DNA of 64,000 nucleotides from Pseudoalteromonas carrageenovora IAM 12662 (GTDB taxonomy: Bacteria; Pseudomonadota; Gammaproteobacteria; Enterobacterales; Alteromonadaceae): assembly GCF_900239935.1 (NCBI RefSeq), contig NZ_LT965928.1, forward strand, positions 1,363,407 to 1,427,406, given 5' to 3'. The position numbers and the translations under genes are program-made. A model generated the notes under the pieces. The model was not told the DNA's origin, searched no databases, and worked only from the letters and a program-made list of their open reading frames with translations. Positions 19,217-31,339 of the stretch are shown in pieces (within the stretch, counting starts at the first letter, position 1; each line of letters opens with the position of its first letter).

Positions 19217-19798
19217 TTAAGCGAAGTTTGCGTTTGCAAATTCCCAGTTAACTAGTGACCAGAAACCTTTAAGGTAATCTGGACGCACGTTACGGTAATC
19301 GATGTAGTAAGCATGTTCCCATAAATCCACTGTTAGGATTGGAGTAACACCTTCATCTGTTAACGGAGTCGCTGCGTTAGACGTATTTACGATATCTAAT
19401 GAACCATCAGCAAGTTTAACTAACCAAGTCCAGCTAGAACCGAAGTTGTTAACTGCTTTATCATTTAATGCATCTTTAAACGCATCAAAAGAGCCCCATT
19501 TAGCGTTGATTGCATCAGCAACTGCGCCAGTTGGCTCGCCGCCGCCATTTGGAGATAGGCTGTTCCAGTAGAAAGTGTGGTTCCAGATTTGTGCTGCGTT
19601 GTTAAATACGCCGCCTTCTGAAGAACATACGATTTCTTCTAGAGATTTGTTTTCAAACTCAGTACCAGGAATTAAACCATTAAGTTTAACAACATAAGTG
19701 TTGTGGTGTTTACCGTGGTGAAACTCTAGAGTTTCTTTTGAAATATGTGGCTCAAGTGCATCGATTGCATATGGTAGTGACGGTAGTTCAAATGCCAT
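19217..19798 (-). CDS. sodB: Superoxide dismutase [Fe]
   Basis: Cytoplasmic iron superoxide dismutase of 193 residues, the same length as E. coli SodB. Metal ligands are visible in [22 protein letters not shown] and [11 protein letters not shown]. The Gln in AAQIWNH is the outer-sphere residue typical of iron rather than manganese enzymes. I place the start at [13 protein letters not shown] (19798) behind GGAGAT; a frame extending 42 residues further upstream has no family similarity. It is transcribed away from grxD, with about 270 bases between them for two promoters. Confidence 0.97.
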   Translation of the reverse strand: MAFELPSLPYAIDALEPHISKETLEFHHGKHHNTYVVKLNGLIPGTEFENKSLEEIVCSSEGGVFNNAAQIWNHTFYWNSLSPNGGGEPTGAVADAINAKWGSFDAFKDALNDKAVNNFGSSWTWLVKLADGSLDIVNTSNAATPLTDEGVTPILTVDLWEHAYYIDYRNVRPDYLKGFWSLVNWEFANANFA

Positions 19799-20065
19799 TT
19801 TTCTATCTCCATCTTCTTTTGGTTGATAATCCGTTTGGTTATACGTAATGCCTGTACAAACAGGCCACTTACCTATACCAACCGGGAATATAGTGTTACT
19901 ATAATTGTTGAGTATTTTACTCAAGTTTTAGCAAACAGCAATGCTATTGCTAAAGACTATTTCAATTGCGGCTTTATTTGCCCATTTTAAGTTATATATC
20001 TGTGGTCACAATGATTTATTTTCAAGGCCTAGGTATATTCAGCTATCGTCATTTTGAGGTTGTAG

Positions 20066-20404
20066 ATGGAAACCATTGATAAAATTAAACAGCAGATTTC
20101 AGAAAACCCAATAATCCTTTACATGAAAGGGTCACCTAAATTACCAAATTGTGGTTTTTCTTCACAAGCGTCACAAGCTCTAATGTCGTGTGGCGAACCA
20201 TTTGCATATGTTGATATTTTACTTAATCCAGACATTCGTGCTGAACTTCCAGCATACGCAAATTGGCCTACGTTCCCACAACTATGGGTAGAAGGCGAGT
20301 TAGTTGGTGGTTGTGACATTATCATCGAAATGTTCCAACGCGGTGAGTTACAGCCGCTAGTTGCAGAAACAGCAGCTAAATATAAAGAAGCTGACGCAGA
20401 GTAA
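20066..20404 (+). CDS. grxD: Monothiol glutaredoxin Grx4
   Basis: A 112-residue CGFS-type glutaredoxin that binds a 2Fe-2S cluster with glutathione and passes clusters or senses iron status with BolA-type partners. The active-site motif PNCGFS lies near residues 28-33 and the WPTFPQLWVEGELVGGCDI segment contains the glutathione-binding residues. GAGGTTG precedes the ATG. It is divergent from sodB, another iron-related gene, and ends in a terminator at 20425. Confidence 0.97.
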   Translation: METIDKIKQQISENPIILYMKGSPKLPNCGFSSQASQALMSCGEPFAYVDILLNPDIRAELPAYANWPTFPQLWVEGELVGGCDIIIEMFQRGELQPLVAETAAKYKEADAE

Positions 20405-20424
20405 TAGTTACTTTGCTAAATTAC

Positions 20425-20452
20425 TAAAGCCACGTTAAACGTGGCTTTTTTG
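20425..20452 (+). terminator. Rho-independent terminator after grxD
   Basis: An AAAGCCACGTT / AACGTGGCTTT stem followed by T residues. Confidence 0.88.
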
Positions 20453-20771
20453 TATGTGAAATATAGCTACTACTTATACCTGCCTTTTATCATGAATAAT
20501 TGATCATATACCTCACTGTAATAATTCATCACTTCAGCTAGAGTGCGTTCGGTACCTTAAGCAATCTTATATCGAGTTTAAATAATCCCACGTTGTAGTT
20601 ATATATTATTAGGTTCGGGTCTAGTTAGATAAAAATGCACTAAAAGCGTAGTAAAACAGACGCAAATTTTAATAACTATACTCATGAATGCTTAAAAGTC
20701 GTTATCATAATCCTTAAATTTCCTAAAACCTCACTAAACTATCTAAATGTTAACTGAATTACACGCACGGT

Positions 20772-20789
20772 AGTGAATATTTATTCAAT
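20772..20789. promoter_or_regulatory. ArgR-type operator box (distal) upstream of gltB
   Basis: TGAATATTTATTCA fits the ARG-box consensus TGAAT-W4-ATTCA exactly in the core and misses only the first outer base of the 18-base consensus. It lies about 290 bases before gltB. The rest of 20453-20771 shows no gene or clear signal. Confidence 0.5.
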
Positions 20790-20938
20790 ACATTGCTTGC
20801 TTACGTTTACGTAAGGTGTAACTGTTTGAGTCCTTTATTTTTACAAAGTGTTAAACTTGACACCAGTGTCATAAAAAAATAACGGTCAAATAACCGCTAA
20901 TTGTTAAAACTTATAACTAAAAAAGAAATCTTGCCTTG

Positions 20939-20976
20939 AAGTGAGAAATATTCAAGAATGTGAATATGTATTCAAA
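20939..20976. promoter_or_regulatory. Tandem ArgR-type boxes (proximal) upstream of gltB
   Basis: A near-consensus box at 20959-20976 (TGAATATGTATTCA core, one W position broken) is preceded, two bases away, by a degenerate box at 20939-20956 whose right half is ATTCA. Tandem boxes separated by 2-3 bases are how ArgR hexamers bind. gltBD is a known ArgR target in E. coli. About 100 bases before gltB. Confidence 0.55.
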
Positions 20977-21077
20977 ATAATATTGACTCTATTTACTATA
21001 GAGGCTAGTTTTGTGCGTCTGTTAGCAAATCGTCGAGCAGTTCATTCACGTTAACAGTGCAGCAAGGGGAGGGGTCT

Positions 21078-24000
21078 ATGTTATACGACTCAAAATTAGA
21101 AAAAGATAATTGTGGCTTTGGCTTAATAGCCCAAGTTAATGGTCAGGCTAGTCATAGGCTTATACGTACAGCTATAACTGGACTTGATCGCATGCAGCAT
21201 CGCGGTGGTATTTCTGCCGATGGTAAAACTGGTGACGGCTGTGGTTTATTACTGCAAAAGCCTGACAGTTTTTTCCGTGCTATTGCCAGTGAACATAATT
21301 GGCACTTAGGTAAAAATTACGCCGTAGGCATGGTTTTCTTAAATTCAGATCCCGTTTTAGCACAAGCTGCAAAACAGGTTTTATGTGAAGAATTAGAACA
21401 AGAAACACTTAAAATACTAGGCTGGCGTGAAGTGCCAACCGACCCTTCAATGCTAGGTCCTATTGCTACTCAGCAGTTGCCTGGGTTTGAGCAAATTTTT
21501 GTTAGTGCGCCTGAAGGTTGGCGCTCTAAAGATTTAGAACGCCGTTTATATGTGGCACGTCGTCGTGCAGAAAAGCGTTTAGCGCAAGATGAGTCATTTT
21601 ATATTGCAAGTTTATCTGGGTTAGTCACTATCTATAAAGGCCTTATGATGCCTGCAGATTTGCCTAACTTTTATTTAGATTTAGCCGATATTCGTATGAC
21701 CAGCGCTATCTGTGTTTTCCATCAGCGTTTTTCTACCAATACTCAGCCGCGGTGGCCTTTAGCGCAACCATTTAGGTATTTAGCGCATAATGGTGAGATA
21801 AATACTATTGAGGGTAACCGTCAATGGGCGCGAGCTCGCTCGTACAAGTTCTCATCGCCGCTTATTCCTGATTTACAAAGCGCAGCGCCATTTGTAAACG
21901 AAACCGGCTCTGATTCTTCAAGCTTAGATAACATGCTTGAGCTGTTTTTAGCCGGTGGTATGGATTTATTCCGTGCTATGCGTATGCTTGTTCCGCCTGC
22001 ATGGCAAAAAAACCGTGCAATGGATGATGATTTACGCGCATTTTATGACTTTAACTCTATGCACATGGAACCATGGGATGGCCCAGCGGGTATTGTAATG
22101 TCCGATGGTCGCTTTGCAGCATGTAACCTTGACCGTAATGGCCTTCGCCCAGCCCGCTATGTTATTACACAAGACGGCTTTATCACACTTGCATCAGAAG
22201 TGGGCATTTGGGATTACACTGCCGATGAAGTAGTCGAAAAAGGCCGTGTTGGACCAGGTGAATTATTAGTAATTGATACTAAGCTTGGTAAAATTTGGCA
22301 CTCAGATGAAATCGATCAAGATTTAAAATCACGCCACCCTTATAAGTCATGGCTTGAAGAAAACGTTAAGCGCTTAACACCATTTGAAGAACTTACTGAG
22401 CAAGATGCGGGTAATCGCTCATTTGACGACGAAACGCTTGCGAAGTACCAAAAAATGTTTGGCTACACAAATGAAGAGCTCGATAGTGTTATTCGTGTAA
22501 TGGGTGAAAACGGCCAAGAAGCGACAGGCTCAATGGGCGATGACACGCCATTTGCTGTGTTAAGTGAAGGGCATCGTTCACTTTACGATTACTTCCGTCA
22601 AAAGTTTGCTCAAGTAACCAATCCGCCTATCGATCCGCTACGTGAAAACCATGTAATGTCACTTGCTACTTGTATTGGTAGTGAGCAAAATGTATTTAAC
22701 GAAACAACAGGCCACGCTAAGCGCTTACAGTTCGATACGCCTATTTTAATGTACGCAGACATGCAGCAACTACTTAATGCTGATGACGAGCACTACAGCT
22801 ACTGTAAAATAGATATTACTTATACAGCTGAAGAGGGCTTAGAAAAGGCAGTGGCGCGAATTTGTGATTCTGCACAAGAAAAAGCCGCAGCGGGTTGTGT
22901 CATGCTTATATTGACTGACCGTAATTTTAGCGAAACAAGCTTACCAGTTCCTGCTGCTATGGCGGTAGGTGCAGTACAAAAGCGCCTTGTAGATACAAAC
23001 CTTCGCTGCGAATCTAACATTATTATTGAAACGGGTAGTGTTCGCGATGCTCACCAATTTGCCGTACTACTTGGCTTTGGCGCAACAGCGATTTACCCAT
23101 ACCTTGCGTACGAGTCACTTGTTGCAATGAGCGACAGTAAAGTGATTGAAAAATCGTACTGCGAAGTAACACTTTCGTACCGTAAAGCCATCAATAAAGG
23201 CTTATACAAAATAATGTCTAAAATGGGCATAAGTACAGTTGCATCGTACCGTTGTTCAATGCTTTTTGAAGCGGTTGGTTTATCTGATTCTATGGTAGAG
23301 ATGTGCTTTAAAGGCGTTGCAAGTCGTATTAAAGGTGCGTGTTTTAGTGATTTTGATAGTGATCAGCAAAAGCTTCATAAACTGGCCTTTAGTAAGCGCA
23401 AGCTACTAAGCCATGGTGGCTTATTAAAATACGTGCACGGTGGTGAGTACCATGCTTATAACCCAGATGTTATTCAAACGCTGCAAAAAGCTGTACGCTC
23501 TGGAGATTATAAAGACTACGGCGCTTACGCAAATTTAGTTAATAATCGTCCAATTGCTACTTTGCGCGATATGTTAGCGCTTAAATTACCTGAAAAAGGC
23601 ATTAGTGTTGATGATGTAGAGCCAGCTGAAAACCTATATAAACGTTTTGATTCAGCAGCAATGAGTATTGGCGCACTCTCACCAGAAGCACATGAAGCGT
23701 TAGCTATTGCGATGAACCGCTTAGGTGGTTGTTCAAACTCAGGTGAAGGCGGTGAAGATAAATTACGTTTTGGCACTGAGAAAAACTCACGAATTAAGCA
23801 AGTTGCTTCTGGACGATTTGGTGTAACGCCGCACTACCTTCGTAATGCTGATGTAATTCAAATCAAAGTGGCGCAGGGTGCTAAGCCTGGTGAAGGTGGG
23901 CAACTACCGGGTGAAAAAGTAACGCCGTATATTGCTAAACTTCGTTATTCAGTTCCGGGTGTAACACTAATATCACCACCACCGCATCACGACATTTACT

Positions 24001-25535
24001 CGATTGAGGATTTAGCTCAGCTAATATTCGATTTAAAACAAGTAAATCCTGAAGCGATGATTTCGGTTAAGTTAGTGTCAGAGCCTGGCGTGGGCACAAT
24101 TGCTACAGGTGTAGCTAAAGCATACGCTGATTTAATTACTATTTCGGGTTACGACGGTGGCACAGGTGCAAGCCCGCTTACGTCTGTAAAATATGCAGGT
24201 AGCCCTTGGGAATTAGGCCTAGCAGAAACTCAACAAGCACTTGTTGAAAATGGCCTTCGTCATCGTATTCGTCTGCAAACAGATGGCGGCTTAAAAACAG
24301 GTTTAGACATTATAAAAGCGGCTATTTTAGGTGCAGAAAGCTTTGGCTTTGGTACCGGCCCAATGGTTGCGCTTGGTTGTAAATACCTACGTATTTGTCA
24401 CTTAAATAACTGTGCAACCGGTGTAGCAACGCAAGACGAAACACTTCGTCAAAAGCACTACCATGGCTTACCAGAAATGGCGATGAACTACTTTAAGTTT
24501 ATAGCGCAAGAAGCACGCGAGATCATGGCAAGCTTAGGTGTTGCAAACTTAACTGATTTAATTGGCCGTTTAGATTTACTTGAAGCGATTGAAGGTAAAA
24601 CAGCTAAGCAAAAGAAAATAGATTTATCATCTGTGATTGCTCAGCCTAATAACCCAACGGGCGAAACATTATTTTGTAGCGCACCAAATAGCTCTCATTA
24701 CTTAGGTGAGTTAAACGAAACGTTATTAGCTAAAGCACAGCAAGCCATTGATACATCATCAGGTATTTCGCTTGTAAGTCGTATATGTAATACAGATCGC
24801 TCAGTAGGAGCTATGTTATCTGGCTATATTGCATCTAAACACGGTAACCAAGGTATGGCTGCTGACCCTGTTGCAATTGAGCTACACGGTACTGCAGGGC
24901 AATCATTTGGTGTTTGGAATGCCGGTGGCTTAGAAATGACGTTAATAGGCGATGCAAACGACTACGTGGGTAAAGGCATGGCTGGCGGTAAGCTCGTTAT
25001 TCGCCCACCACTGGGCTCATCCTTTGAAAGCCATAAAGCGACTATTGCAGGCAACACGTGTTTGTACGGTGCGACGGGCGGTAAATTATTTGCTGCAGGT
25101 TGTGCGGGTGAGCGTTTTGCTGTTCGTAACTCAGGTGTACAAGCCGTTGTAGAAGGCGTAGGCGACAATGGCTGTGAATATATGACCGGCGGCGTTGTTT
25201 GTGTACTTGGTAATATTGGCGTTAACTTTGGCGCGGGTATGACAGGTGGTTTTGCTTATATTTTAGATGAGCGAAATGACTTTGAAAAACGCATTAATCC
25301 AGAGCTAGTTGAAGTCGTAACACTTGATGATTTAAGTTCGCACCAAGAACATTTACGCGGCTTAATTGCTGAACATTTAGAGCTTACTGGCTCATGTCGT
25401 GCAGAAACCATTTTAGCTAACTTTGAATTGTATTTACCTATGTTCAAGCTAGTTAAACCAAAATCAAGTGATGTAAAAAGTTTACTCGGGCATCGCGCTC
25501 GCAGTAGCGCAGAACTTCGTGTTCAAGCGCAATAA
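21078..25535 (+). CDS. gltB: Glutamate synthase large subunit
   Basis: NADPH-dependent GOGAT alpha subunit: glutamine plus 2-oxoglutarate gives two glutamate. The 1485-residue precursor has an 11-residue propeptide before Cys12 (DNCGFGLIA), which becomes the N-terminal nucleophile of the glutaminase domain. The central domain, the FMN-binding synthase domain ([12 protein letters not shown]), the 3Fe-4S cysteines near residues 1101-1112 ([12 protein letters not shown]) and the C-terminal beta-helix follow in order. The ATG at 21078 sits behind AAGGGGAGGGG, a very strong ribosome-binding site, and avoids seven extra residues before it. It is followed by gltD after nine bases. The long upstream region contains ArgR-like boxes. 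Confidence 0.98.
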   Translation: MLYDSKLEKDNCGFGLIAQVNGQASHRLIRTAITGLDRMQHRGGISADGKTGDGCGLLLQKPDSFFRAIASEHNWHLGKNYAVGMVFLNSDPVLAQAAKQVLCEELEQETLKILGWREVPTDPSMLGPIATQQLPGFEQIFVSAPEGWRSKDLERRLYVARRRAEKRLAQDESFYIASLSGLVTIYKGLMMPADLPNFYLDLADIRMTSAICVFHQRFSTNTQPRWPLAQPFRYLAHNGEINTIEGNRQWARARSYKFSSPLIPDLQSAAPFVNETGSDSSSLDNMLELFLAGGMDLFRAMRMLVPPAWQKNRAMDDDLRAFYDFNSMHMEPWDGPAGIVMSDGRFAACNLDRNGLRPARYVITQDGFITLASEVGIWDYTADEVVEKGRVGPGELLVIDTKLGKIWHSDEIDQDLKSRHPYKSWLEENVKRLTPFEELTEQDAGNRSFDDETLAKYQKMFGYTNEELDSVIRVMGENGQEATGSMGDDTPFAVLSEGHRSLYDYFRQKFAQVTNPPIDPLRENHVMSLATCIGSEQNVFNETTGHAKRLQFDTPILMYADMQQLLNADDEHYSYCKIDITYTAEEGLEKAVARICDSAQEKAAAGCVMLILTDRNFSETSLPVPAAMAVGAVQKRLVDTNLRCESNIIIETGSVRDAHQFAVLLGFGATAIYPYLAYESLVAMSDSKVIEKSYCEVTLSYRKAINKGLYKIMSKMGISTVASYRCSMLFEAVGLSDSMVEMCFKGVASRIKGACFSDFDSDQQKLHKLAFSKRKLLSHGGLLKYVHGGEYHAYNPDVIQTLQKAVRSGDYKDYGAYANLVNNRPIATLRDMLALKLPEKGISVDDVEPAENLYKRFDSAAMSIGALSPEAHEALAIAMNRLGGCSNSGEGGEDKLRFGTEKNSRIKQVASGRFGVTPHYLRNADVIQIKVAQGAKPGEGGQLPGEKVTPYIAKLRYSVPGVTLISPPPHHDIYSIEDLAQLIFDLKQVNPEAMISVKLVSEPGVGTIATGVAKAYADLITISGYDGGTGASPLTSVKYAGSPWELGLAETQQALVENGLRHRIRLQTDGGLKTGLDIIKAAILGAESFGFGTGPMVALGCKYLRICHLNNCATGVATQDETLRQKHYHGLPEMAMNYFKFIAQEAREIMASLGVANLTDLIGRLDLLEAIEGKTAKQKKIDLSSVIAQPNNPTGETLFCSAPNSSHYLGELNETLLAKAQQAIDTSSGISLVSRICNTDRSVGAMLSGYIASKHGNQGMAADPVAIELHGTAGQSFGVWNAGGLEMTLIGDANDYVGKGMAGGKLVIRPPLGSSFESHKATIAGNTCLYGATGGKLFAAGCAGERFAVRNSGVQAVVEGVGDNGCEYMTGGVVCVLGNIGVNFGAGMTGGFAYILDERNDFEKRINPELVEVVTLDDLSSHQEHLRGLIAEHLELTGSCRAETILANFELYLPMFKLVKPKSSDVKSLLGHRARSSAELRVQAQ

Positions 25536-26960
<1,425 letters not shown>

Positions 26961-26984
26961 TTATTTGTTCTTCTAAATAATTTT

Positions 26985-27013
26985 AAAAGCAAGCCAAATG
27001 GCTTGCTTTTTTC
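26985..27013 (+). terminator. Rho-independent terminator after gltD
   Basis: An AAAAGCAAGCC / GGCTTGCTTTT stem with an AAAT loop and a T run. Confidence 0.9.
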
Positions 27014-27879
27014 GTTTAAAGTAGACAATGTTCAATGTGGTTTGTGTAAACGGTCACGGAACTACGGGCTTTCACGAGATGGTACTACCAATTCGCAATA
27101 ATACTTAATCATTTAGCGGGGCTAAACTGTCGCTTCCTGGGTTAAAAAAATTCTCATTTACGACTGCATGGATGCAGAAGGTAGAGTAATGCAGGAGCAA
27201 TTGCCAAGAACAACTAAATAGCAATTTTTTTGCCTAGCTATAAACACGTTTTTCCAGCCTCAAAATAGATCACTTAATAAAGCAAGTTGGTATAATTCTA
27301 TTTTAGATAAGGCAGATCACCTTTACGCTCGGACTTGCAGCATTGTGTTGAGTGTTTTACAAGGCAGACTTTATATATGTGGTTATTTTAATTAACTGGG
27401 AAGCATATGCCCTAAAAGGCAAGTAGGTGCTGTCTTGTGGGCGTTATAAGGTGGTTTTGTACACTTTTCACCTGCAAAGGTGTAGATAAAATGAAAGGTT
27501 ATAGGCGTTCTTTGATGGCGTTTGCGTGGGCGAAAGTCAAAATAGTTCGTAGAGTAATTAGCTACCTACTTTGATTCAAACTCACAACATGGTTAAGTGT
27601 GTATGAAATTTGAGCTAACTTAATCTCGAAAGGCAAATAGTTTTAGTTTAAAAAAATCTAAAACCGTAGGTCTATATTTTGATTTTTAAGTAGGGTTAGA
27701 AGTCAGCGTTGAATGCTATAAAGCGAAGATATTGCGGTATTTTTTACTAATGACATAAGTTGACTAGGGCATTTAAAAACTTGATAAAAAGATTAAAGCA
27801 GTACAAAATCGCTTTTTGTTTACCATTTTATTACTTTTTGTTTATAAATTAGCTTAAATACATAAGATTTAAAGGAACT
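27014..27879. other. Gene-poor stretch of about 870 bases
   Basis: No reading frame with family resemblance or a good start site was found on either strand. The left third holds a MITE-like repeat (27085-27297). The remainder has short stems such as GCC-CTAAAA-GGC near 27409 and CACCT-GCAA-AGGTG near 27469, and a motif AACTCACAACATGG near 27580 that resembles AACTCATAATATGG near 49566. I read it as worn repeat sequence plus the promoter region of the following gene. Confidence 0.5.
27085..27297. repeat. MITE-like element with imperfect terminal inverted repeats
   Basis: The left end (CTACCAATTCGCAATAATAC) and the reverse complement of the right end (TTATACCAACTTGC) share a TACCAA-T/C-T-C/T-GC core. 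The left end contains the 16-mer that also occurs at 11104. About 213 bases, no coding capacity. Confidence 0.45.
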
Positions 27880-28938
27880 ATGTACGAATATTCAAACAAT
27901 TCAGAAAGAAAACTTATTGTTCGATTTTTTTCTTCTATAGGCTTTATTGCTACATTTTCGATGTCGAGCCTTGCATTTATCAATAGTAGTTTTCTACTGT
28001 CGTTCGCATTATTTGTGTCTGCGTGTTTTTATATTTGGGCATTTAGTTCAGTAAAAGGGTTAGAACGATCAGCTAGTGCAATCCTTTATAATTTATATGC
28101 ACTTATGTTTTACTTAGTCGTTACAGGAGGAGTTGAAGGTACAGGGCCTATATGGATATTCATAGTATCACCTGTTACTTATTCAATACGAGGACTGAAA
28201 CGCGGTACATTTGATATAATATTATTTTTATTGGCTATTATTTTGGGGTTCCATTTTGCTGATAGATTTAATATTTATGATTATAACCCAGAACAGTTAC
28301 CACTTAGGATTATGCTCTCTTTTATAATCGTTGCACTACTCAGTGGTTATTACGAATACTCAAGAGAAAAGTACAATAGTAAAATAATTGCTTTGAGCCA
28401 AAAAAATGAACTATTAGCGACTATTGATCCACTTACTAATTTACCCAACCGACGCTTTACCATGGATAAGCTAGCTACTTTTAAAAAAGAGTTAAAAGAA
28501 GCAAACATTCCATTTGTACTTTTATTAGCAGATGTAGATAACTTTAAAAAAATTAATGACGAATTTGGTCATGATTTTGGTGATAAAGCACTTATTCATT
28601 TATCAAAAACATTTCAAAAAAACATCCCTAAAAATGCAATTGCTTCACGCTGGGGCGGTGAAGAATTTTTAATTATCCTTCCAGACTCAAACCTCGAAAA
28701 TGGAATGCAAATAGCTGAAAAAATACATAATTCACTTAAAAATTCAGAAGTGCAACACCTCGAAAATAGTACTAGTTTAACACTAAGTATTGGGGCTATT
28801 TCTGCAAGCGTTGAGCGATCAATAGACTCTGATATTAAACTCGCAGATGAGCTACTGTATAAAGCAAAAGAGCAAGGCAAAAACAGAACGTGCTCTTATA
28901 CCAACCTGCATAAATCTTTGATTAATTTAACGAATTAA
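27880..28938 (+). CDS. Membrane-anchored GGDEF diguanylate cyclase
   Basis: A 352-residue protein. Residues 15-165 contain about five or six hydrophobic segments and no recognisable sensory motif beyond a membrane sensor; a short helix (SREKYNSKIIALSQKNELL) leads to a GGDEF domain with GGEEF at about residues 259-263. The residues where the I-site RxxD would be are KNAI-like, so product inhibition is probably lost. It should make c-di-GMP at the inner membrane in response to an unknown signal. AAAGGAA precedes the ATG. It stands alone after a long gene-free gap and before a palindromic element. Confidence 0.92.
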   Translation: MYEYSNNSERKLIVRFFSSIGFIATFSMSSLAFINSSFLLSFALFVSACFYIWAFSSVKGLERSASAILYNLYALMFYLVVTGGVEGTGPIWIFIVSPVTYSIRGLKRGTFDIILFLLAIILGFHFADRFNIYDYNPEQLPLRIMLSFIIVALLSGYYEYSREKYNSKIIALSQKNELLATIDPLTNLPNRRFTMDKLATFKKELKEANIPFVLLLADVDNFKKINDEFGHDFGDKALIHLSKTFQKNIPKNAIASRWGGEEFLIILPDSNLENGMQIAEKIHNSLKNSEVQHLENSTSLTLSIGAISASVERSIDSDIKLADELLYKAKEQGKNRTCSYTNLHKSLINLTN

Positions 28939-28939
28939 A

Positions 28940-29062
28940 TTGCACTATAACGTCGTTAAAATTTTTTATTTAGAACAACTAGATACAAAAATTTTTGCCT
29001 AGTTCTAGCGTGATTTTCTTAACGTTAAATAGACCTCATATACAAGCAGATTGGTATTATTG
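28940..29062. repeat. Palindromic intergenic repeat element
   Basis: Imperfect arms: AACGTCGTTAAAAT near 28950 against ATTTTCTTAACGTT near 29012, and AGAACAACTAG against CTAGTTCT inside, around an AAAAATTTTT centre. The right edge reads GATTGGTATTA, close to the TTGGTATA ends of the elements at 27297 and 47042. It may also act as terminator between the two converging genes. Confidence 0.5.
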
Positions 29063-29076
29063 AAGCTTGCCAATTT

Positions 29077-29391
29077 TTAATCCATAGAAAATGAATCTAA
29101 TGAAGGTCTTGTTTTTGCTTTTCGTCGTTTTACACTCATAAAGCACGTAATATTTAACGCAATCTGTAATGCAATTAGCAGCCATAAATTAGTCTTTAAA
29201 CTATCAGCTTTAAAATGAGTTAAATAAAAAGTTATAGTCGCTATATGGATAACTAAAACACTATTTAAAAACTTAAATAGTCGTTGTTTAAAATCGGTAT
29301 GCTTATATTTACTAAACAGTACTAAGCATGCGCTTAATACTAATAAAGCCCAGCTAATAGCTACACAAAAATCAACTAAGGTATTTTGCAT
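29077..29391 (-). CDS. Hypothetical three-helix membrane protein
   Basis: A 104-residue protein that I do not recognise. Three hydrophobic segments are visible (about residues 8-27, 42-61 and 68-86), separated by a basic loop (KYKHTDFKQR), and it ends in a basic, then acidic tail (KRRKAKTRPSLDSFSMD). Base composition is like the neighbours. It lies alone between a repeat element and recN, transcribed in the recN direction but about 200 bases beyond the recN stop. The regular membrane pattern supports a real gene. Confidence 0.6.
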   Translation of the reverse strand: MQNTLVDFCVAISWALLVLSACLVLFSKYKHTDFKQRLFKFLNSVLVIHIATITFYLTHFKADSLKTNLWLLIALQIALNITCFMSVKRRKAKTRPSLDSFSMD

Positions 29392-29590
29392 ATTGTAACC
29401 CTTTAGTGTGTTTGTTATTTAAAAAAACAATCGTAATCATAATTTCATTGGTAATAAATCGTGACTTGTGTTTAGTTGTTCTGCCAATTATTCTTAATTT
29501 TCTCAACTTTTTATATCACGCAGTTAAAGCCAAGTTTATTATTTTTAATTGGTTAACCTGTATCGCTGATTGGCATTCATCATAGAAACG

Positions 29591-31264
29591 TTAGCTGTGC
29601 GCCATAATAAGCTCTTTAGCATTCGCTTTTGCTGTTTTACTCACGTTGTCTCCGCCTAGTAACCGTGCAATTTCGTTTATTCTGCCGTCTTTATTTAAAG
29701 GGAGCATATGTGTAAAGGTTTCACCTTGGGCTATTTCTTTAGCGACAAAAAACTGCTGATGTGCACTGCTAGCTACTTGTGGCAAGTGGGTAACACATAT
29801 AACTTGTGTAGATTTACCTAGTTGACGTAATAATTTACCCACCGCTGATGCAGTAGGGCCCGATATACCTACATCTACTTCATCAAAAATCAAGGTTGGA
29901 GTTGTAACCTTTTGCGCAATGATAACTTGTATAGCAAGGCTTATACGGGAAAGCTCACCACCTGATGCTACTTTAGCCAAAGGTTGCAGAGGTTGGCCTG
30001 GATTGGTTGATACTAAAAACGATACATTATCAAAGCCTAAGCTATTTGGTGTGCGGTCGCTTTGCTGTGTTAGTGCTATTTCAAATACACCATTTTCCAT
30101 TGATAAATTAGCCATACTTTCACTTATCAATACATTAAGTGTGTTGGCATATTTATAACGGCTTTCACTTAGCTGTTCTGCAGAGTGTTTGTAATTAATT
30201 AGTGCGCTATCTATTTCAGATTCTAGCTGTTCTAAACGCTGCGAATTATTACTAATAGACTCTAGTTCTTGGGAAATAGACTGGTGAAACTCAACAAGTT
30301 GCTGGGGTTTTATATGGTGTTTACGTGCTAAGTCCATTGCGCCACTTAAGCGCGTTTCTACTTCGGTTAAACGAGCGGGATCTAAATCTGCTTGCTCTGT
30401 ATAATTTCTTACTTCACGGCTCGCTTCTTCAACTTGTACTGCTGCTTCATCGAGTAATGCAGCGACGCTTGCTAAACTTTCGTCATACTGAGCAAGTTGA
30501 GCAAACTGTTGAGCACTGTGTTGTAGCATAGAGCACGCATTTTGTTCATCACTTTCATATAAATGTTGTAGCTCACGCTGGCAAGATTCTAAAATTGTTT
30601 GGCTATTACTGAGCTTATAATGCTCAGCTTCTATTTGCTCAAACTCACCTTCTTGTAAAGCAAACTCATCGAGTTCAGCAACTTGGTATTCTAATAATTG
30701 CTTTTGAGCAGCTTGTTGTTGCTGCTGTTGCTCTAGGTGTTTAAATTCTTTTTGTAGGCTAGCAAATTGCTTATAGTTTAAATTTACTGTTTCAACTAAA
30801 TTGTGGTGGCCAGCATATGCATCTAAAAGCTGTAACTGGTGTTCTGCTTTTAGTAAGTGTTGATGAGCATGTTGCCCATGAATAGAAATTAAGTACTGGC
30901 CAAGCTCTTTTAATTGGGACGCAGTCACTGCGCTGCCATTTATATAGCTTTTGCTACGGCCATTTTTACAAACAACACGGCGTAATAAACATTCATTTTC
31001 AGCAGTGCTTAGTAAGTGCTGTTCTAAAAATGATTGAGCCAGAGGCAATGCTGATAAATCAAATTGAGCACATACCTCAGCTTTATCAGTGCCTGGGCGA
31101 ACAGCAGAGGCTTCTGCGCGCTCACCTAAGCATAGTGATAAAGCATCAATAGCAATAGATTTACCAGCCCCTGTTTCGCCTGTTATTGCGGTCATACCGC
31201 TGCGCCACTCGGTGCTTAAATTACTTACGATTGCAAAATTTTTAACTTCTAAACCAATTAACAT
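29591..31264 (-). CDS. recN: DNA repair protein RecN
   Basis: SMC-like ATPase of double-strand break repair; 557 residues against 553 in E. coli. Walker A GETGAGKS is at residues 29-36, a long coiled coil rich in Gln occupies the middle, and the ABC signature LSRISLAIQ and Walker B LIFDEVDVGISG are near the C terminus. I start at ATG 31264 (MLIGLEVKNFAIV), the usual RecN beginning. A perfect LexA box lies 26 bases upstream, so it is SOS-induced. nadK and recN neighbour grpE as in E. coli, here with an extra gene between nadK and recN. Confidence 0.97.
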   Translation of the reverse strand: MLIGLEVKNFAIVSNLSTEWRSGMTAITGETGAGKSIAIDALSLCLGERAEASAVRPGTDKAEVCAQFDLSALPLAQSFLEQHLLSTAENECLLRRVVCKNGRSKSYINGSAVTASQLKELGQYLISIHGQHAHQHLLKAEHQLQLLDAYAGHHNLVETVNLNYKQFASLQKEFKHLEQQQQQQAAQKQLLEYQVAELDEFALQEGEFEQIEAEHYKLSNSQTILESCQRELQHLYESDEQNACSMLQHSAQQFAQLAQYDESLASVAALLDEAAVQVEEASREVRNYTEQADLDPARLTEVETRLSGAMDLARKHHIKPQQLVEFHQSISQELESISNNSQRLEQLESEIDSALINYKHSAEQLSESRYKYANTLNVLISESMANLSMENGVFEIALTQQSDRTPNSLGFDNVSFLVSTNPGQPLQPLAKVASGGELSRISLAIQVIIAQKVTTPTLIFDEVDVGISGPTASAVGKLLRQLGKSTQVICVTHLPQVASSAHQQFFVAKEIAQGETFTHMLPLNKDGRINEIARLLGGDNVSKTAKANAKELIMAHS

Positions 31265-31289
31265 ACTGTTCATCCATCCAGTCAATTAA

Positions 31290-31305
31290 CTGTTAATTTA
31301 TACAG
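31290..31305 (-). promoter_or_regulatory. LexA (SOS) box of recN
   Basis: CTGTTAATTTATACAG fits CTGT-N8-ACAG exactly and sits 26 bases before the recN ATG. E. coli recN is also LexA controlled. Confidence 0.88.
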
Positions 31306-31339
31306 TGTTTTGGTTTTTTGCAAATTAATTTTATATTAT

